Source: Pseudomonas sp. (GTDB taxonomy: Bacteria > Pseudomonadota > Gammaproteobacteria > Pseudomonadales > Pseudomonadaceae). Taken from it: a DNA stretch of 64,000 nucleotides. The stretch covers positions 186,001-250,000 of the forward strand of contig VMRT01000007.1 in assembly GCA_007713455.1 (NCBI GenBank), in the 5' to 3' direction. Positions within the stretch are counted from its first letter, which is position 1, and each line of letters opens with the position of its first letter. Below are positions 61,100 through 64,000 of the stretch, piece by piece. Position numbers and translations under genes: made by a program. The notes beneath the pieces are model-generated. The model was not told the DNA's origin. It did no database searches and worked only from the letters and a program-made list of their open reading frames with translations.

Positions 61100-62569
61100 A
61101 TGGCCGTTTGGATTCGCGATCTGTCGCTCAAGTACAAGTTCTGGGCACTGAACATGGTGACCTTCGTCATCGCGTTGCTGCTGGTGCTTTACGCCGTACA
61201 ACTGGAGCAAAGCGCCCGTAGCGCCGACGCCGTCGCTGCAGCGCAGGCGCGTGCGTCGCTGCTGGCGAGCTGGCCGGCCGATGCTGCGCTGCCGCAGGGT
61301 GCGGACCTGATCGCGTTCCAGGCAGATCAGCGCGCCGCGGTCGAGGGTCAGGCTATCGCCGACAGCGGCTGGACCACCCTCGCCCACGACCGATTGTTCT
61401 CCAGCGACCCCGTGGTCGGCGCCCACCTGATCTCCGCGACGAATGGTCAGAAGCTGGCTGTACTGGCCCGCGCGCCCAGCGCTATTCAGGTACTGAGCCA
61501 GCACTTTTTCAGCTACGCCGTGGCGGTCGCCGTGCTGATGCTCGGCCTGCTCGGCGCTTCGCAACTGCTTATCCGCTTTCTGCTCAGCCACCTCAACACG
61601 CTCAAGGACGTCATGCTGCACGTGGAGCGCAGTGGCGACCTGCAGGCACGGGTTCCGCTGGACAGCCGTGACGAAGTCGGCCAGATGGCCAGCGCATTCA
61701 ACGCCATGCAGGGCGGCTATCAACGCGTGGTCAGCACCGTCGCCCAGGCTGCTGCGCGTCTCGACGAGGGCGCGAGCCGGCTCGCCACGAGCATGAACGA
61801 CGTGCACAAGGGCATGCGCGGTCAGCAGGGTGAAACCGACCAGGCCGCCACGGCCATCAACGAAATGAGCGCCACGGTGCACCAGATCGCCGAGCATGCA
61901 CGCGAAACTCGCGATCAATCACAGAACGCCGACCGCCTTGCGGGCGATGGCCACCGGGTCGTCGGCCGTGTGGAGAAGTCCATCTCCAGCCTATCCCAGG
62001 GCGTGCAGCAGACCGGCGAGATGATCGAGCAGCTCGCCGCGGACAGCCAGAAGATCAACGGCGTGGTCAACGTGATCCACAGCATCGCCGAACAGACCAA
62101 CCTGCTAGCGCTCAACGCGGCCATCGAAGCAGCCCGGGCCGGTGAACAGGGCCGCGGATTCGCCGTGGTTGCCGATGAGGTTCGCAACCTGGCCAAGCGT
62201 GTGCAGAGCTCCACCGATGAGATCACCCAGATGATCTCCGGCCTGCAGGCGATGACTCGCGACGCCGTGGAGTTCATGCAGGAGAGTTCACTGAAAGCCG
62301 ACGATTGCGTGCGCGAGGCCCATGAAGCAGCACAGGCACTTGAAGCCATCGCCGACGCGGTAGCACAGATGCGCGAAAGCAATACGCAGATCGCCGTTGC
62401 CGCCGAGCAGCAGAGCCAGGTCGCCGAAGAGCTCAACCGCTCGGTTACCGGCATCCGCGACGTCACGGAACGCACCGTGGAGCAGACCGTAAGCTCGGCC
62501 AGCACCAGTGCCGAGCTGGCCGCGCTGTCCACCGATCTGAGCCGGGCCATCGGCCAGCTCAAGCTCTAG
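61100..62569 (+). CDS. Methyl-accepting chemotaxis protein
   Basis: A 489-residue chemoreceptor. TM1 (~14-34), a compact ~115-residue periplasmic domain, TM2 (~147-168), HAMP (~170-222) and the signalling hairpin with the conserved tip [37 protein letters not shown]. The periplasmic region is too short for a full Cache domain, so ligand is unknown. A stem-loop GGCGTTGC/GCAACGCC at ~62584-62605 follows. Confidence 0.92.
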   Translation: MAVWIRDLSLKYKFWALNMVTFVIALLLVLYAVQLEQSARSADAVAAAQARASLLASWPADAALPQGADLIAFQADQRAAVEGQAIADSGWTTLAHDRLFSSDPVVGAHLISATNGQKLAVLARAPSAIQVLSQHFFSYAVAVAVLMLGLLGASQLLIRFLLSHLNTLKDVMLHVERSGDLQARVPLDSRDEVGQMASAFNAMQGGYQRVVSTVAQAAARLDEGASRLATSMNDVHKGMRGQQGETDQAATAINEMSATVHQIAEHARETRDQSQNADRLAGDGHRVVGRVEKSISSLSQGVQQTGEMIEQLAADSQKINGVVNVIHSIAEQTNLLALNAAIEAARAGEQGRGFAVVADEVRNLAKRVQSSTDEITQMISGLQAMTRDAVEFMQESSLKADDCVREAHEAAQALEAIADAVAQMRESNTQIAVAAEQQSQVAEELNRSVTGIRDVTERTVEQTVSSASTSAELAALSTDLSRAIGQLKL

Positions 62570-62711
62570 CTTCCTGCCAATGCGGCGTTGCGCTCGTGCA
62601 ACGCCCTCCGCGCTCGAAAAGCATGCACTGCCTCGAGCGCAGCCCCAAAACAGGGCATCCCCCTAGCGCTGCCCTTCCCCACGACGCCCGTAGCGCGCAT
62701 TTTTTGTGCAT

Positions 62712-62727
62712 TGGCATCGCTCTTGCT
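62712..62727 (+). promoter_or_regulatory. Sigma54-type promoter upstream of the guanidine riboswitch
   Basis: TGGCAT-CGCTC-TTGCT fits TGGCAC-N5-TTGCW with one mismatch and the exact GG-N10-GC spacing. A start near 62739 would place the whole riboswitch in the transcript. Nitrogen control through NtrC is plausible; no clear NtrC site was found. Confidence 0.62.
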
Positions 62728-62784
62728 TTGCATCCTTTGCGAAGAAAAGCTGCTGCACCTGCGAAGACAATTTGAAATAGCTGA

Positions 62785-62873
62785 CTAGGGTTCCGACTCG
62801 TTGACGCGAGTGGCTGGTCCGAGAGTTGGCGACCTCCAGCGAGGTTACACGGCGGGATAAAAGCCCGGGAGAC
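62785..62873 (+). promoter_or_regulatory. Guanidine-I (ykkC) riboswitch
   Basis: Hallmarks of the class in order: CTAGGGTTCCG, then GGCTGGTCCGAGAG, then ACACGGCGGGATAAAAGCCCGGGAGA split across 62848-62873. These are near-invariant in the guanidine-I aptamer. It lies 170 bp before an ABC permease gene, a typical target class (with urea/guanidine carboxylase). Regulatory mode (transcription or translation) is not obvious; no terminator stem is plain. Confidence 0.9.
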
Positions 62874-63043
62874 AGCGTGATTGCACGCAGCTCCTGCGCT
62901 ATTCCCAACACTGGAGGGTTTGCCATGTGCCCGCTCGAAACGGCTTTGCCGTTCTCCGCTCTGCCTTGTGCCAGGGCCTCTGCCGCACCCGAACTTCACA
63001 GTATTCCACCTGTTGCCGCGGCCGTTGCACGGGGCATCTGCCT

Positions 63044-63859
63044 ATGCGTCTGATCAACCGCACTCCCGGACGTAGCGGCTGGTTGGCACTGGCAATTCTG
63101 CCCTTCGCCCTGCTGCTGGCGCTGTACCTGACCAACTCGGCCCAGCGCCTGGAACTGAACCCCAACGACAAGTTGCTGCCCAGCTTCGGCCAGATGAGCG
63201 CAGCCGTCGAACGCCTCGCTTTCACCCCCGACAAACGCTCCGGCGACTTCCTGTTCTGGCAGGACACCGCCTCCAGCCTCAAGCGCCTCGGCACCGGTCT
63301 TGCCATCGCGGCAGTGGCCGGCCTGTGCCTGGGTATCGTTGCCGGCACTCTGCCGCTGTTCAGCGCGCCGCTCTCGCCGTTGCTCACGGTGCTGTCGATG
63401 GTGCCACCGCTGGCGATCCTGCCGATTCTGTTCATCGTCTTCGGCCTGGGCGAACTGTCCAAAGTGATGCTGATCGTCATCGGTATCACGCCGATCCTGG
63501 CTCGTGACCTTGAACACCGAGCACGAGAAATCCCCCGCGAGCTGCTGATCAAGGCGCAAACCTTGGGCGCCAACACCTGGACCCTGATCCTGCGCCTGGT
63601 CCTGCCGCAGCTGATGCCGCGCCTGCTGATCAGCCTGCGCCTGGTGCTCGGTTCGGCCTGGCTGTTCCTCATCGCCGCCGAAGCCATCGCCTCCACCGAT
63701 GGCCTGGGCTACCGCATCTTTCTCGTGCGTCGCTACATGGCGATGGACGTGATCCTGCCCTATGTCGCCTGGATCACCCTACTGGCCTGGGCCATGGACT
63801 ACCTGCTGCGGCGCCTGACCCAGCTGCTGTTCCCCTGGTATGAAGGAGCCAAGGCATGA
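63044..63859 (+). CDS. ABC transporter permease (nitrate/taurine/guanidine-type)
   Basis: A 271-residue inner-membrane permease of the SsuC/TauC/NrtB group with about six helices and the EAA loop (ELLIKAQTLGANTWTLILRLVLPQLM). ATG 63044 gives MRLINRTPGRSG; a GTG at 62927 in frame adds an unlikely Cys/Arg-rich leader. Placement behind a guanidine-I riboswitch points to guanidine or a related compound as substrate. The stop overlaps the next ATPase gene (ATGA). No binding-protein gene precedes it. Confidence 0.88.
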   Translation: MRLINRTPGRSGWLALAILPFALLLALYLTNSAQRLELNPNDKLLPSFGQMSAAVERLAFTPDKRSGDFLFWQDTASSLKRLGTGLAIAAVAGLCLGIVAGTLPLFSAPLSPLLTVLSMVPPLAILPILFIVFGLGELSKVMLIVIGITPILARDLEHRAREIPRELLIKAQTLGANTWTLILRLVLPQLMPRLLISLRLVLGSAWLFLIAAEAIASTDGLGYRIFLVRRYMAMDVILPYVAWITLLAWAMDYLLRRLTQLLFPWYEGAKA

Positions 63860-64000
63860 GCGAGAACAACGCCAAGGCACCCGTTGCCGCACAGTCGAGC
63901 CAATGCACAACGCAACCAGGGACTCGCGCAGGCGGCGACCCCGGCTCCTTCATTCAGGTGAAGAACGTCTGGCAGCAGTACGGCGATCAGGTCGTGCTGG
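63856..64000 (+). CDS. ABC transporter ATP-binding protein (5' part only)
   Basis: First 48 residues of an ATPase: MSENNAKAPVAAQ... then IQVKNVWQQYGDQVVLE, the usual start of the nucleotide-binding fold before Walker A. Its ATG overlaps the permease stop. Partner of the permease in the guanidine-riboswitch operon; the rest lies beyond the window. Confidence 0.8.
   Translation, partial: MSENNAKAPVAAQSSQCTTQPGTRAGGDPGSFIQVKNVWQQYGDQVVL

Overview
The window is about 64 kb of high-GC gammaproteobacterial chromosome. Its gene order (tRNA-Arg/His/Leu, folD, cysS, glnS, ppiB, lpxH; cmaX-crfX-cmpX-sigX-oprF; rraA, ppsA, ppsR, the prp cluster, thrH, cysH, cysB, oprI) is that of Pseudomonas. The copper nitrite reductase with an N-terminal cupredoxin domain, the secreted lipase with its foldase, and a group II intron point to the P. 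stutzeri (Stutzerimonas) branch. That placement is inference from gene content, not a phylogeny.

Layout. 1-10.4 kb is accessory: the 5' part of nirK behind a DNR/ANR-type box, ohrR-ohr, a broken TonB-dependent receptor next to a Fur-box-fronted two-component system, a GntR regulator with a TauE/SafE exporter, and an unknown membrane protein. 10.4-24.6 kb is core: three tRNAs, folD, cysS-glnS, ppiB-lpxH, miaE, an Anr-type universal stress gene, a DUF1289 gene and acnB. A complete group II intron with a reverse transcriptase/maturase/HNH ORF sits in the 5' leader of glnS. 24.8-32.8 kb holds the envelope-stress cluster cmaX-crfX-cmpX-sigX-oprF, then rraA and the divergent ppsA/ppsR pair. 32.9-39.7 kb is the 2-methylcitrate (propionate) cluster prpR-prpB-prpC-acnD-prpF. 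40-43 kb is a three-gene retropepsin / transglutaminase-like 7TM / ATP-grasp ligase operon. 43-49.9 kb carries pabB, thrH, cysH, cysB, a ketopantoate reductase, a DAHP synthase and a small GNAT enzyme. 50.2-56.3 kb has oprI beside an L,D-transpeptidase, tesA divergent from an ABC transporter, and greB. 56.5-58.6 kb is lipA-lifO behind a sigma54-type promoter. 58.6-62.6 kb has an MltF-like lytic transglycosylase, a TatD nuclease and a chemoreceptor. The window ends inside an ABC transporter operon fronted by a sigma54-type promoter and a guanidine-I (ykkC) riboswitch.

The signals most worth following are four. First, the glnS-leader intron, whose ends are supported by the domain V/VI structure and an EBS1-IBS1 match. 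Second, the guanidine riboswitch plus sigma54 promoter on an ABC transporter with no binding-protein gene in between. Third, the retropepsin/7TM/ATP-grasp operon, whose substrate cannot be read from the sequence. Fourth, the long inverted repeat in the acnB leader. I saw no CRISPR array, prophage, rRNA operon or DDE insertion sequence.
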